Shown: piece after piece, positions 16,645 through 25,646 of the stretch | How positions within the stretch are numbered: the stretch's first letter is position 1 | Layout: every line of letters begins with the position of its first letter | Assembly (NCBI GenBank): GCA_003252535.1 | Contig: QKDN01000052.1 | Span: 1 to 36,550 of the forward strand | Source of the DNA: Campylobacterota bacterium | Lineage (GTDB): Bacteria; Campylobacterota; Campylobacteria; Campylobacterales; Sulfurovaceae | Length of the DNA: 36,550 nt | Direction: 5' to 3' | Notes under the pieces: generated by a model | Told to the model about the DNA's origin: nothing | Databases searched by the model: none | Seen by the model: only the letters and a program-made list of their open reading frames with translations | Position numbers and translations under genes: made by a program

Positions 16645-17750
16645 AGATCGCAATCACAGGTTTTTACGGCAAGGGGAACTTCGGCGACGATGTCCTCTTC
16701 AAAGTCACCTACAACCTCGTCCGCCAATACTACCCCGAAGCCGATATAAGCGCCATCTGCGACCGCTACGGCGACGACTACCTCCCCAGGCTCATCGGCA
16801 GGGATATACGGGTCATTGAGGCGAGCAGCGGCGAACGGTTCGACCTGATCGTCCACGGGGGCGGGGGGACATTTTTCGATTTCACCCATTACGGATGGAA
16901 GGAGAGGGGGATCAACCTCGCTATCAAATTGATGGGCTACGGGCTCTATGCGACGCTCATCACCGCGGTACGCAGACTCCTCGGCAAGGAGCTCGTCTCA
17001 GCGGCGAAGCGTTACGGTTTCGGCATCGGCGTGGGTACCTACACCCCCGACTCTGCCAAGCTCAAGTACAATATCCCCGTCCTCACCACATTCGACCTGC
17101 TCGCCACCCGCGACCCGCAGAGCATCGCCAACTTAGAAAAGCTCGGGATCGATATCCCCGTCAAACTAGGAAGCGACCTCGCGTTCCTGCGCCGGCTGTG
17201 GGCTCCGTCACCGCTCCCGTACAGGGGAGAAAGGGAGAAGAGAAAGATCGGTCTTATCCTCCGCGACTGGCACAAAGGGGAGCTCCGGGACTATCTCGGG
17301 ATGCTCAACCCGCTGATGGAGAGGCTTGAAAAAGAATATGATACGACCCTCTTTATCTTCGACGAGAGGGAGGACAGCGCGCTGATAGCCATGAGCGAAA
17401 GATACAGCCGTATGATCTGGGAGCCGATGCGTGTCGATTTCGCCGAGTACTGCCTCGCTCTTGCCGACCAGGACATCCTCATCACCTCCAGGGCGCACGG
17501 GGCGATGTGCGGCGCGCTGCTGGGCGTGGCGAGTATCATCATCGAAATAGAACCGAAGCTCCGTACCATCCACGAGATGCTCCCCAATGCCTCGCTCCTT
17601 GTCGGGAGCTCGGCATGTACGCCGGAGCGTATCATCAGCCTCATCCCCGCAGCCCTCGCCATCACCCCCGAGACGATCGGGGAGGATACCCGTGCCAATA
17701 CCCTGCTGATGGAAGAGATCACTGCGAGCGCCTTCGAGGGGATGCGATGA
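16641..17750 (+). CDS. Polysaccharide pyruvyl transferase
   Basis: A 369-aa protein of the CsaB/EpsO-type pyruvyl transferase family, which adds a pyruvate ketal to a sugar of an exported polysaccharide using phosphoenolpyruvate. Family marks are NFGDD (13-17), the glycine string HGGGGTFFDF (72-81), RDPQS (about 157-161) and SRAHGAM (283-289), where most members have SRFHA or SRLHG. It is cytoplasmic, acting on the lipid-linked unit. A pyruvyl ketal would put a negative charge on the glycan and can anchor S-layer proteins; that role here is only a possibility. Four-base ATGA overlaps on both sides. Confidence 0.88.
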   Translation: MKIAITGFYGKGNFGDDVLFKVTYNLVRQYYPEADISAICDRYGDDYLPRLIGRDIRVIEASSGERFDLIVHGGGGTFFDFTHYGWKERGINLAIKLMGYGLYATLITAVRRLLGKELVSAAKRYGFGIGVGTYTPDSAKLKYNIPVLTTFDLLATRDPQSIANLEKLGIDIPVKLGSDLAFLRRLWAPSPLPYRGEREKRKIGLILRDWHKGELRDYLGMLNPLMERLEKEYDTTLFIFDEREDSALIAMSERYSRMIWEPMRVDFAEYCLALADQDILITSRAHGAMCGALLGVASIIIEIEPKLRTIHEMLPNASLLVGSSACTPERIISLIPAALAITPETIGEDTRANTLLMEEITASAFEGMR

Positions 17751-18970
17751 GATACAGGATACTGATGGTGATCCCCGAACTCGGCTACGGTGGGGCGGAG
17801 CGCTCGTTTCTCAGGCTCGCCGACCTCCTCGCCGAGAGCCACGATATCTCTATCGCGGTATTCAAGCGTGAGTATGCCGTGGAGGGGTACAGCCACCGTG
17901 CCGAAGATCACACCCACCCGGTCACCGTCCTAGACGAGGGTGCCCCGGGCGGCAGAGTAGGGAGGTGGCTCCACCGTATCAAAGCGCTACGACGGCTCAA
18001 AAAGGAGAGCGATATCACCATCAGCTTCCTCACGGGTGCGAATATTCTCAATAACCTCGCTTTTTCTGGGAGCAGAACGATCACATCGCTGCGGGGTTCG
18101 AGGCTCTTCGATCCCGCTTTCAGCGGGTTCAAGCTTGCCCTCTACCGCCGTATCATCGATCCGCTCTCATTCATCCTCAGCGACAGGGTCGTCTCGATCT
18201 CCCACGGCCTCACAAGCGAGCTCGGCGAGTTCGTCGGAGCGGGCATGAGGAAGAAGATCGTCACGATCGAGCTCTTCGTCGATGCGCGGAAAATGATCGC
18301 GACGGCGGAGCAGGAGATCGAACCGCATATCGCTGCACTGGGAGACTACCCGTGCATCATCTCGGCGGGGAGACTCTCGAGGGAGAAAGGGTTCGACCAT
18401 CTGATGCGGGTCTATGCGAAGGTCAAGGTGCGTATTCCCAACGCCAAACTCATCCTGATCGGCGATGGCCCGTACCTGGGAGAACTTTTGGCACTGGCAG
18501 ATACTCTCGGGCTGAAAGTGAGCCGGAACGAAGAAGAGCTTGAGAGCTCCGATCTGATCCTCCTGGGCTACCGCAAAGACCCCTACCGCTATTTCAAGGT
18601 GGCAAAGGTCTTCGTCCTGAGCTCCCTCACCGAGGGGTTCTCCAATACCATCCTCGAATCGCTCGCCGCTGCCACCCCCGTGATGGCGACCGACTGCCCG
18701 TGGGGCCCCCGCACGATCCTCTGGGATACGCCACCCGATACCGTCACGCCGTATCCCACAGAACGGCTGACGGAGGCCGACTACGGGATATTGATGCCCC
18801 GTATCGACGAAGCGCGCTATGAGAGCGAATGGGTCGAGGGACTTGCAGGGATGCTCGAAGCCCCCGCACTGACAGAGAGTCAGAAGGAGCGGAGCCGCAA
18901 GCGGCTTACCGACTTCGATACCCGCACTATCGGCAGGAAATGGTTCGACCTGATAGAGGAGCTCTCGTGA
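17747..18970 (+). CDS. Glycosyltransferase, GT4 type (407 aa)
   Basis: GT-B fold enzyme. GGAERS at residues 15-20 is the N-terminal GT4 mark (GGAER), and SISHGLTSEL is the linker to the second domain. GRLSREKGFDHLM opens the donor domain, and SSLTEGFSNTILESLAAATPVMATD carries the conserved E-x7-E donor site (near residue 300). The family member resembles GalNAc or glucosyl transferases of the PglJ/PglH type, but specificity is not readable. The frame is open upstream to 17507; the true start is the ATG at 17747, in ATGA overlap with the pyruvyl transferase stop. The end overlaps the next gene by GTGA. Confidence 0.88.
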   Translation: MRYRILMVIPELGYGGAERSFLRLADLLAESHDISIAVFKREYAVEGYSHRAEDHTHPVTVLDEGAPGGRVGRWLHRIKALRRLKKESDITISFLTGANILNNLAFSGSRTITSLRGSRLFDPAFSGFKLALYRRIIDPLSFILSDRVVSISHGLTSELGEFVGAGMRKKIVTIELFVDARKMIATAEQEIEPHIAALGDYPCIISAGRLSREKGFDHLMRVYAKVKVRIPNAKLILIGDGPYLGELLALADTLGLKVSRNEEELESSDLILLGYRKDPYRYFKVAKVFVLSSLTEGFSNTILESLAAATPVMATDCPWGPRTILWDTPPDTVTPYPTERLTEADYGILMPRIDEARYESEWVEGLAGMLEAPALTESQKERSRKRLTDFDTRTIGRKWFDLIEELS

Positions 18971-20067
18971 AAGAGTGCGTCTATATCATCGACTCGTCCG
19001 TCGATATCACCGGGGCTTTTATCTGCGCGAGGAACGAGGCGGCGATACTGAACGACCGGTACGACTTCGTCCTCGTACTCCCCCGCCACAGCGCCGTCGA
19101 TGAGAAAGAACTGCGCGGTTTCAAAAGGGTAGTGCGCCTCCCCATCGTCAATATCCGCAAGTCGGTCGGCTCGATCATCGCCTACCTGCCGATGCTTCTC
19201 ATATCTGGCTACATGCTCAAAAAAGAGATGCAAAAGGACGGCTGCGGGATACTCCAGGTCAATGACTTCTATATGATGCAGGGGGTGGTCGCTAAGCTGC
19301 TGGGCTTCAAGGGGGCGATCCATACATGGGTGCGGATCGACCACCGCAGATACGGATCGTTCCTCTCGAAATGGTGGCTTGAGTTCAGCTACCGCTACGG
19401 CGAGAAGGTCGTCGCGATGTCGAAGTTCATCGAAGATATTTTGCCCCCTTCGCCGAAAAACACCCTTATCTACGACCCCTACTATACGGAGAAGGTGCAT
19501 ACAAGAGTATTCCCGAACTCCCAAAAGGTCGTTTATATCGCCAACTATATCCGCGGCAAGGGGCAGCAGTACGCCATCGATGCCTTCCTCAGGATCGCCG
19601 CGAAATATCCCGATGCGTCGCTCCACTTCTACGGCGGCGATATGGGGCTGGAGAAGAACCGCGTCTATAAACACGAACTCGAAGAGCAGGCGAAAGGATC
19701 GTCGCAGATACACTTCCACGGTTTTGTCAAAAGTGTCGGCGAACCCCTCGGCGACGCCACTGTCGCGCTCAATTTCTCCGATTCCGAGTCCTTCTCGATG
19801 ACGGTGCTCGAGGCCCAGGCACACGGCGTGGCGACCGTGGCCACCGCTTCGGGAGGGCCGCAGGAGATCATCGTGGAGGGTGAGACGGGGCTGCTGGTCG
19901 AAGTGGGGAATGTCGATGCGATGAGCGCCGCACTCGACAGAGTGCTGGGCGATCCGGAGCTTTGCCGATCGATGGGAGAGCGGGCGATGGAGCATATCGC
20001 CGCACAGTTCTCCCCGGCGAAGTTCCGGGAAAATATCATAGAACTTTTTGAAGGAGGCAAACGATGA
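18967..20067 (+). CDS. Glycosyltransferase, GT4 type (366 aa, GTG start)
   Basis: GT-B glycosyltransferase with a divergent N-terminal domain (CVYIIDSSVDITGAF) that lacks the GGxxR mark, and a normal GT4 C-terminal domain. VVYIANYIRGKGQQYAIDAF opens the donor site, IHFHGFVKS follows, and NFSDSESFSMTVLEAQAHGVATV holds the E-x7-E pair, followed by GGPQEIIVEGETGLLV. Specificity unknown. The start is GTG at 18967, which overlaps the previous stop as GTGA; the frame is open further upstream but only within the neighbour. AAGGAGG near its end is the ribosome site of the next gene. Confidence 0.85.
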   Translation: MKECVYIIDSSVDITGAFICARNEAAILNDRYDFVLVLPRHSAVDEKELRGFKRVVRLPIVNIRKSVGSIIAYLPMLLISGYMLKKEMQKDGCGILQVNDFYMMQGVVAKLLGFKGAIHTWVRIDHRRYGSFLSKWWLEFSYRYGEKVVAMSKFIEDILPPSPKNTLIYDPYYTEKVHTRVFPNSQKVVYIANYIRGKGQQYAIDAFLRIAAKYPDASLHFYGGDMGLEKNRVYKHELEEQAKGSSQIHFHGFVKSVGEPLGDATVALNFSDSESFSMTVLEAQAHGVATVATASGGPQEIIVEGETGLLVEVGNVDAMSAALDRVLGDPELCRSMGERAMEHIAAQFSPAKFRENIIELFEGGKR

Positions 20068-21167
20068 AAATATTGGCTCTGACCAAATATTCCGACGCAG
20101 GCCCGAGCAGCCGCTACAGGTACTACAACTACCAAAAACCCTTCGAGGAATACGGTATCGAGATGGATATCGCACCGCTCTTTCCTACGGAGTATCTGCG
20201 AGCACGGGGGAAAAAGGAGAAGATAGCGATCACCCTCAGGGCGTACTGGCAGAGGATCCTTTTGCTGCTGGGGCTTCTCTTTTCCAGACAAAAGTATGCG
20301 CTGCTCATCGTGGAGTACGAGATGCTCCCCTATATGCCCGCACTCTTCGAGAGACTCCTGGTCCTCCGAGGCTATAAATATATCGTCGACTATGACGATG
20401 CGATCTTCCATCGGTACGACCTCAACAGTAATTTCTGGATCAGGTTGTTCCTTCGTAAAAAGATAGCGGCCGTCATATCCAGAGCCGCCTATACCATCAT
20501 CTGCAACGAATATCTCGGTAGCTATGCCAGACGCTATACAACGAAGATATTCCGTATCCCCACCGTCGTACTGCTGGACCGGTACAGGGAGAAGACCGAG
20601 AGCTTCACACCCAAAGGAGAAGGCTTTACAGTGGGGTGGATCGGCTCTCAGAGTACGGGCGTCTATATCCTCGAATTGCTCCCTGCATTTGAGAGGTTCG
20701 CAGCGGCTCACGATGATGTCACGATACGGCTGGTAGGTTTCGACAAAGAGCTGCTGACCCCGGAAGAACAGAAGCAGTATCATATCGAGGCAGTTACCTG
20801 GAGCGAGGAGCGGGAAGTCGACGATATCCTCAGTTTCGATGTGGGGATCATGCCGCTCCACAACGATCCGTGGAGCAAGGGAAAATGCGGCTTCAAGCTC
20901 ATCCAGTATATGTCGTGCGCCAAACCTCTCATCGCATCCCCGGTCGGTATCAATGTCGAGCTCGTCGACGAACCGCGGGGCGGTTACCTCGCCTCGAACA
21001 TGAACGAATGGTATGAAGCGCTCGAGAAGATTTACAGTGACCGGACCCGTGCAGAAGAGATCGGACAGTACAATTACGGGCGTATCCTGGAGGATTTCAA
21101 CCACTCCAGGGAGACTCAGAAGTATGTCAAACTCATCAAAGATGTCGTAGCGGGGGAAAAGATTTGA
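20064..21167 (+). CDS. Glycosyltransferase, GT4 type (367 aa)
   Basis: GT-B protein. The N-terminal opening MKILALTKYSDAGPSSRYRYYNY and the segment KYIVDYDDAIFHRYD mark a subgroup of GT4 enzymes found in exopolysaccharide loci. FTVGWIGSQSTGVYI starts the second domain. FDVGIMPLHNDPWSKGKCGFKLIQYMSCAKPLIASPVGIN replaces the usual E-x7-E with a K-GFK type donor site. A hydrophobic patch (RILLLLGLLFS, about 65-75) suggests membrane contact. A strong AAGGAGG ribosome site precedes the ATG, which overlaps the previous stop (ATGA). The following gene starts as TTGA at its stop. Confidence 0.85.
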   Translation: MKILALTKYSDAGPSSRYRYYNYQKPFEEYGIEMDIAPLFPTEYLRARGKKEKIAITLRAYWQRILLLLGLLFSRQKYALLIVEYEMLPYMPALFERLLVLRGYKYIVDYDDAIFHRYDLNSNFWIRLFLRKKIAAVISRAAYTIICNEYLGSYARRYTTKIFRIPTVVLLDRYREKTESFTPKGEGFTVGWIGSQSTGVYILELLPAFERFAAAHDDVTIRLVGFDKELLTPEEQKQYHIEAVTWSEEREVDDILSFDVGIMPLHNDPWSKGKCGFKLIQYMSCAKPLIASPVGINVELVDEPRGGYLASNMNEWYEALEKIYSDRTRAEEIGQYNYGRILEDFNHSRETQKYVKLIKDVVAGEKI

Positions 21168-22213
21168 CCGTCTACTGGCTCTTCTATTTTGCTATAGCGA
21201 TGTTGGCGTACACCAACAGGCTCTATAGCAAAAAGAGTCCTGCCCTTTGGTACGCTACAGGGCTTTTTATCATCCTCTTCGTAGCCTTCCGCTATGAGGT
21301 TGGGGGAGACTGGCTGAACTACATCAGGCATTATGACAAGATGGAGGGGCTGAGCCTGCGGGAGGCTCTGCTGTTCGGCGATCCGGCCCATCAGCTGCTC
21401 AACTGGCTCTCCTACAAGTACGGTCTGGGGGTCTACGGGGTCAATTTTATCTACGGCGTGATCTTTGCGACAGGACTCTTCCTCTTCAGCCGTCTCCAGC
21501 CCTATGCCTGGATAGCGGTGCTGGTCTCGGTCCCCTACCTGCTCACTGTCGTTGTGATGGGGTATTCGAGGCAGGGGGCAGCGATCGGTCTTTTCCTTAT
21601 CGCCCTGTACTATCTCCATCACAAGAAGTTCAATCAATACATTGCCCTCGTCTTCGCGGCGACACTCTTTCACAAGACTGCCCTGCTGATGCTCCCACTT
21701 GGTATCTTCATCGAAGGGAAAATAAAGTGGACGCACCTGCTGCTGGTGATCCCGGTCTCGTACGGGGCATGGGACCTCCTTTTTGCGAGCCAGCAGGAGG
21801 AGCTGTGGGAGAACTACGTCGTCGCGCAGATGGAGTCTCAGGGGGCGCTTATACGGGTGATGATGAACTTCATCCCTGCTGTGCTGCTGCTCGTCTACCG
21901 CAAAGAGTGGCAGCGGTACTTCGACGACTACCTTTTCTGGCTGATTGTCGCACTGGGGAGTTTCGGGAGTCTGGTACTGGTCCATTTTGCATCGACGGCC
22001 GTGGACAGGATCGCACTCTATTTCATACCGCTGCAGCTGGTTGTATTCGCCCGTCTGCCACTGCTGGCCCGGAGGCATTTCAGTGTCTCTGCCATCAAGA
22101 CAGGGATAATTGGATATTATGCCGCAGTCTATTTCGTGTGGCTCTTCTTCGCGACCCACTCGCAGTACTGGATGCCATACCAGAATATACTCTACAATTC
22201 ACTTTTCGAATAA
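21164..22213 (+). CDS. EpsG/Wzy-type polysaccharide polymerase (TTG start)
   Basis: A 349-aa integral membrane protein with about ten hydrophobic segments. The early string FRYEVGGDWLNYIRHYD matches the EpsG-family signature (R-x-VG-x-D-W/Y-x-x-Y), and GYSRQGAAIGLFLIAL is the next conserved region with its Arg. Such proteins polymerise lipid-linked repeat units at the periplasmic face, so it is the likely Wzy partner of the flippase. The start is TTG at 21164, overlapping the previous stop as TTGA, with GGGG and AAAAG purines just ahead. The next gene follows after 15 bases. Confidence 0.85.
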   Translation: MTVYWLFYFAIAMLAYTNRLYSKKSPALWYATGLFIILFVAFRYEVGGDWLNYIRHYDKMEGLSLREALLFGDPAHQLLNWLSYKYGLGVYGVNFIYGVIFATGLFLFSRLQPYAWIAVLVSVPYLLTVVVMGYSRQGAAIGLFLIALYYLHHKKFNQYIALVFAATLFHKTALLMLPLGIFIEGKIKWTHLLLVIPVSYGAWDLLFASQQEELWENYVVAQMESQGALIRVMMNFIPAVLLLVYRKEWQRYFDDYLFWLIVALGSFGSLVLVHFASTAVDRIALYFIPLQLVVFARLPLLARRHFSVSAIKTGIIGYYAAVYFVWLFFATHSQYWMPYQNILYNSLFE

Positions 22214-22228
22214 ACTCAAGGATATAAA

Positions 22229-24130
22229 ATGTGCGGAATCGTCGGTTTCATCTCACCTCGCAAACAGGAGAACACCACCAGGGATATGCTCGATATCCAG
22301 CGTTACAGGGGTCCTGACGACCAGGGGCTCTACACCTATGAGAGTCCTATGGGGTTCGTCCATCTCGGCCACAACCGACTCTCGATCCAGGACCTCACCG
22401 CCCACGGGCACCAGCCTTTCATCTCGGAGTGTGGAGAGTACAGCATCATCTTCAACGGCGAGGTCTACAACTTCGCCGCTATCAGGGAAGAGCTTGAGCA
22501 AAAGGGGAGGAGGTTCGTCTCCCACAGCGACACCGAGGTGATCCTCTATGCCTATATCGAGTGGGGGATCGCCGCGCTGGAGAAGTTCATCGGGATGTTC
22601 GCCATCGCGCTCCTCGACAGGAGGGAGAACCGGCTCACCCTCATCCGCGACCGCGCCGGGGTCAAGCCGCTCTACTACCATATCGGAGAGGAGTTCCTCT
22701 TCGCATCGGAGCTCAAATCCTTCCACCGTCACCCCTCGTTCGTCAAAAAGCTCAACAGCGAGATACTGCCGTACTACTTCCAGTTCGGCTATATCCCGGC
22801 ACCCCATACGATCTACCGCGACACCTACAAGCTCCGTCCGGGGGAATACCTCGAATACGACCTTGCATCTGGTGAAAAAAAGCTCGTGAAGTACTGGGAT
22901 GTCGACAAATGCTACACGGCAGAGAAGTTCGACAAGAGTGAGGAGGAGATCGTGAACGATCTCGACGACCTCCTCGGCGACGCGGTGAACCTCCGTATGG
23001 TCTCCGATGTCCCCGTGGGGGTGTTCCTCAGCGGCGGGTACGACTCTTCGCTGGTCACCGCGCTGCTGAGCCGCAAATACGGCAGGAAGATCAATACCTT
23101 TACGATCGGTTTCCACGAAAAGGGGTACAACGAAGCGACGCATGCCAGGGAGATCGCCGCACACTTCGGCACCAACCACACCGAATACTATGTCACGCAG
23201 CAGGATATGCTCGATAGATTTTCGCTCCTTGCCACCCACTACGACGAACCTTTCGGTGACAGCTCGGCATTGCCGACGATGGTGGTCTCGGAGCTCGCCC
23301 GCAGGGATGTCACCGTAGCCCTCTCGGCTGACGGAGGGGACGAACACTTCGGCGGCTACAGCAAGTACCGGTTCCTGAGCAAGATCGCGCCGATATTCAG
23401 CCATGATATCGCCAGGAAGCTCCTCTCTGCCTCGCTGGGGATCATCAGCCCCAGAGCCGTCGGTTCGCTCAACTCGCTCCTCCCATCCAAAGTGCGCCAG
23501 ACCAATATCGAGGACAAGTTCCTCAAGTTCAGACGGGCTATAGAGAGCGCATCCCCGGAGGAGGCGTTCATCAAGGCATCGTCGTATGTCGATCCCGAGG
23601 ATGTGAGGGGATTCCTCAGGGTCGATGCGGACAGGAAGCTCTATGAAGCGTTCTCGATGCGCAGCGATCTCGATATGCTCGACAATATGATGCTGATCGA
23701 CTACCGTACCTTCATGGTCGACGATGTCCTCACCAAGGTCGACCGCGCGACGATGCACATCTCCCTCGAGGGGAGGGAGCCGCTCCTCGACCACCGCATC
23801 ATCGAATACATGGGGCAGGTACCCACGGTGCTCAAGTACAAGAACGGCCAGTCCAAGTACCTCCTGCGGCAGGTGCTCTACAAGTACGCTTCGCCGTCCC
23901 TGATCGACAAGCCCAAATCGGGCTTCGCCATACCGCTGGCACAATGGCTCCGGAACGAGCTCAGCGACACGGTAGAGAACTACCTCGCCCCCGGGAAGCT
24001 CGACAGCGATCTCTTCGATATCACTGCGGTGGAGAGGATCAAGGATGAATTCTACAGCGGCAGCGACCGCCACGCGTCGACGATCTGGTTCCTGCTGAGC
24101 TTCCAGATGTGGAAAGAAAAATGGTTTTAG
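22229..24130 (+). CDS. asnB: AsnB-type glutamine-dependent amidotransferase
   Basis: A 633-aa class II amidotransferase. The glutaminase domain (1-about 210) has the nucleophile C2 (MCGIVGF), RYRGPDD, FNGEVYN and SHSDTE. The synthetase domain (about 235-633) has the ATP pyrophosphatase loop LSGGYDSS (267-274) and the later SADGGDEHFGGY. By family this would be asparagine synthetase (Asp + Gln + ATP to Asn). Copies embedded in surface-glycan loci are suspected to amidate sugar carboxylates instead; the location here favours that but does not prove it. The start has AAGGA seven bases upstream. Confidence 0.92.
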   Translation: MCGIVGFISPRKQENTTRDMLDIQRYRGPDDQGLYTYESPMGFVHLGHNRLSIQDLTAHGHQPFISECGEYSIIFNGEVYNFAAIREELEQKGRRFVSHSDTEVILYAYIEWGIAALEKFIGMFAIALLDRRENRLTLIRDRAGVKPLYYHIGEEFLFASELKSFHRHPSFVKKLNSEILPYYFQFGYIPAPHTIYRDTYKLRPGEYLEYDLASGEKKLVKYWDVDKCYTAEKFDKSEEEIVNDLDDLLGDAVNLRMVSDVPVGVFLSGGYDSSLVTALLSRKYGRKINTFTIGFHEKGYNEATHAREIAAHFGTNHTEYYVTQQDMLDRFSLLATHYDEPFGDSSALPTMVVSELARRDVTVALSADGGDEHFGGYSKYRFLSKIAPIFSHDIARKLLSASLGIISPRAVGSLNSLLPSKVRQTNIEDKFLKFRRAIESASPEEAFIKASSYVDPEDVRGFLRVDADRKLYEAFSMRSDLDMLDNMMLIDYRTFMVDDVLTKVDRATMHISLEGREPLLDHRIIEYMGQVPTVLKYKNGQSKYLLRQVLYKYASPSLIDKPKSGFAIPLAQWLRNELSDTVENYLAPGKLDSDLFDITAVERIKDEFYSGSDRHASTIWFLLSFQMWKEKWF

Positions 24131-24138
24131 GAGGATCG

Positions 24139-25260
24139 ATGGAGAAGAGTATCGCTATCATCATCAATACTTCGTGGAATATCTACAACTTCCGTATGGG
24201 ACTCCTCAGATCGCTCCAGGCGGACGGCTACCGTATCATCGCTGTCGCCCCGAGGGACGAGTACTCTCCCAGGCTTGAAGAGGCGGGGTTCGAGTACCGC
24301 GAGATCGAGATGGACAATGCGGGGATGAACCCCTTCAGGGAGATCCGCTACGCCTACAGGGTCTACAGGATACTCAAAGAGACCCGTCCCGCCGCCGCCC
24401 TGACCTATACTGTCAAGCCCAATACTTTCGGCTCCATCGGCGCGTGGTTCGCCGGGGTGAAAAGCGTGGCGAATGTCTCCGGGCTCGGGACGCTCTTCGT
24501 CAACCGTTCGCCCGCTTCACTGGTGGGTATCATGCTCTATGCGATCGCCCTGCGGATGCCCCATCGGATATTCTTCCAAAACAGCTCGGACAAGGCGCTC
24601 TTCATCAAAATGAATCTCGTCAATCGATACAAGGCAGACCTGCTCCCGGGCTCCGGGGTCGATACGGAGAAGTTCAGCCCGATGATAGTTTCAAAGTATA
24701 AAAAAGATAAAATTTCTTTTCTCTTTATCGCAAGGCTCGTACGGGACAAAGGGATCATGGAGTACATCGAAGCCGCCAGAAAGATCATCCGTTCAGGCGG
24801 TGAGAAAGCCCATTTCCTGATCCTCGGAGACTACTACGAAGGGAATCCCACCGCTATCACTCCCGAACAGATGCAAAGCTGGCAGGAGGAGGGGATCGTA
24901 GAGTATCTCGGGCGCAGCGATGATGTCGCAGGATTCATGGCGAGAGCCGACTGTATCGTCCTCCCATCCTACCGGGAGGGGATGTCGAAGGTGCTTTTGG
25001 AATCAGCTTCGATGGCACGCCCCATCGTCACGACCGATGTCCCCGGATGCCGGGAGATCGTCGACGACGGGGAGACCGGCTACCTTTGCAAGGTGCGGGA
25101 TGCCGACTCCCTGGCCGAAGCGATGGAGAAGATGCTGGGACTCAGCGACGAAGCAAGAGAGACAATGGGTCAAAAAGGAAGAGAGAAGATACTCGCCGAG
25201 TTCAGCGAGGATTTTGTTATCAAAAAATACAAAGAAGTTATTTCGGAGATAGTTTCATGA
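24139..25260 (+). CDS. Glycosyltransferase, GT4 type, CapM/PglA-like (373 aa)
   Basis: GT-B glycosyltransferase. INTSWNIYNFRMGLLRSL opens the acceptor domain. LTYTVKPNTFGSIGAWFAGVKSVANVSGLGTLF is the signature of the CapM/WbiF/PglA subgroup, whose members add HexNAc or GalNAc residues to lipid-linked HexNAc. The donor domain has FLFIARLVRDKGIMEY and PSYREGMSKVLLESASMARPIVTTDVPGC with E-x7-E. The frame also opens at 24109, but the ATG at 24139 follows AGGAGG (24129-24134), so I use it. A short AT-rich patch lies near 24690-24725. The end overlaps the VanZ gene by ATGA. Confidence 0.87.
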   Translation: MEKSIAIIINTSWNIYNFRMGLLRSLQADGYRIIAVAPRDEYSPRLEEAGFEYREIEMDNAGMNPFREIRYAYRVYRILKETRPAAALTYTVKPNTFGSIGAWFAGVKSVANVSGLGTLFVNRSPASLVGIMLYAIALRMPHRIFFQNSSDKALFIKMNLVNRYKADLLPGSGVDTEKFSPMIVSKYKKDKISFLFIARLVRDKGIMEYIEAARKIIRSGGEKAHFLILGDYYEGNPTAITPEQMQSWQEEGIVEYLGRSDDVAGFMARADCIVLPSYREGMSKVLLESASMARPIVTTDVPGCREIVDDGETGYLCKVRDADSLAEAMEKMLGLSDEARETMGQKGREKILAEFSEDFVIKKYKEVISEIVS

Positions 25261-25646
25261 AACATAATAAGAACATGTTTATTATATTGGTGTTATCGGT
25301 TGTGATCATTGGGATCTTTGCTTTCACATCCGGAAGGATGACCCCGACATTCGTCGTGGATAATGACAAAGTATTCCATGCGCTGGCATTTGTCGTCGTA
25401 GCATTTTTGGTACACCACTCCCTCGCAGCAGGGAACCTCGATAAGACCATCGTCTACTCTATGGCATTCGGCGCGCTTATCGAGATCGTACAGGAGCTCT
25501 TCACGACCAGAGAGTTTTCAGGCAAGGACTGGGCATTTGACGCGCTTGGGATCAACCTCTACTTTATCGTCTACTACTACTTCGGCGAACAGATAAACAA
25601 GATCGAACAGTATATCATGCACTTCGAGTTCAAGAAGAAGGACTGA
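25257..25646 (+). CDS. VanZ-family small membrane protein (129 aa)
   Basis: An integral membrane protein with four hydrophobic segments. VanZ-family marks are DNDKVFHALAFVVVAFL (Asp and His in the first part) and EIVQELFTTREFSGKDWAFDALGI (Glu, Gln, Arg and Asp in the second). The biochemical role of VanZ-like proteins is not settled; they often occur in exopolysaccharide and lipid-modifying loci. It is the last gene of the glycan operon, starting with ATGA at the glycosyltransferase stop. Its 3' end overlaps the converging nucleotidyltransferase gene by 17 bases. Confidence 0.85.
   Translation: MKHNKNMFIILVLSVVIIGIFAFTSGRMTPTFVVDNDKVFHALAFVVVAFLVHHSLAAGNLDKTIVYSMAFGALIEIVQELFTTREFSGKDWAFDALGINLYFIVYYYFGEQINKIEQYIMHFEFKKKD

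Noticed and set aside
22253-24073. Minus-strand open frame of 606 codons opposite asnB
   Set aside because: Mirror of a GC-rich gene with few stops; no ribosome site, no recognisable domain, and asnB is certain.
11063-25646. LPS or capsule gene names from well-known species for individual glycosyltransferases
   Set aside because: GT4 enzymes diverge too quickly to transfer specific names from sequence alone; only the family is stated.
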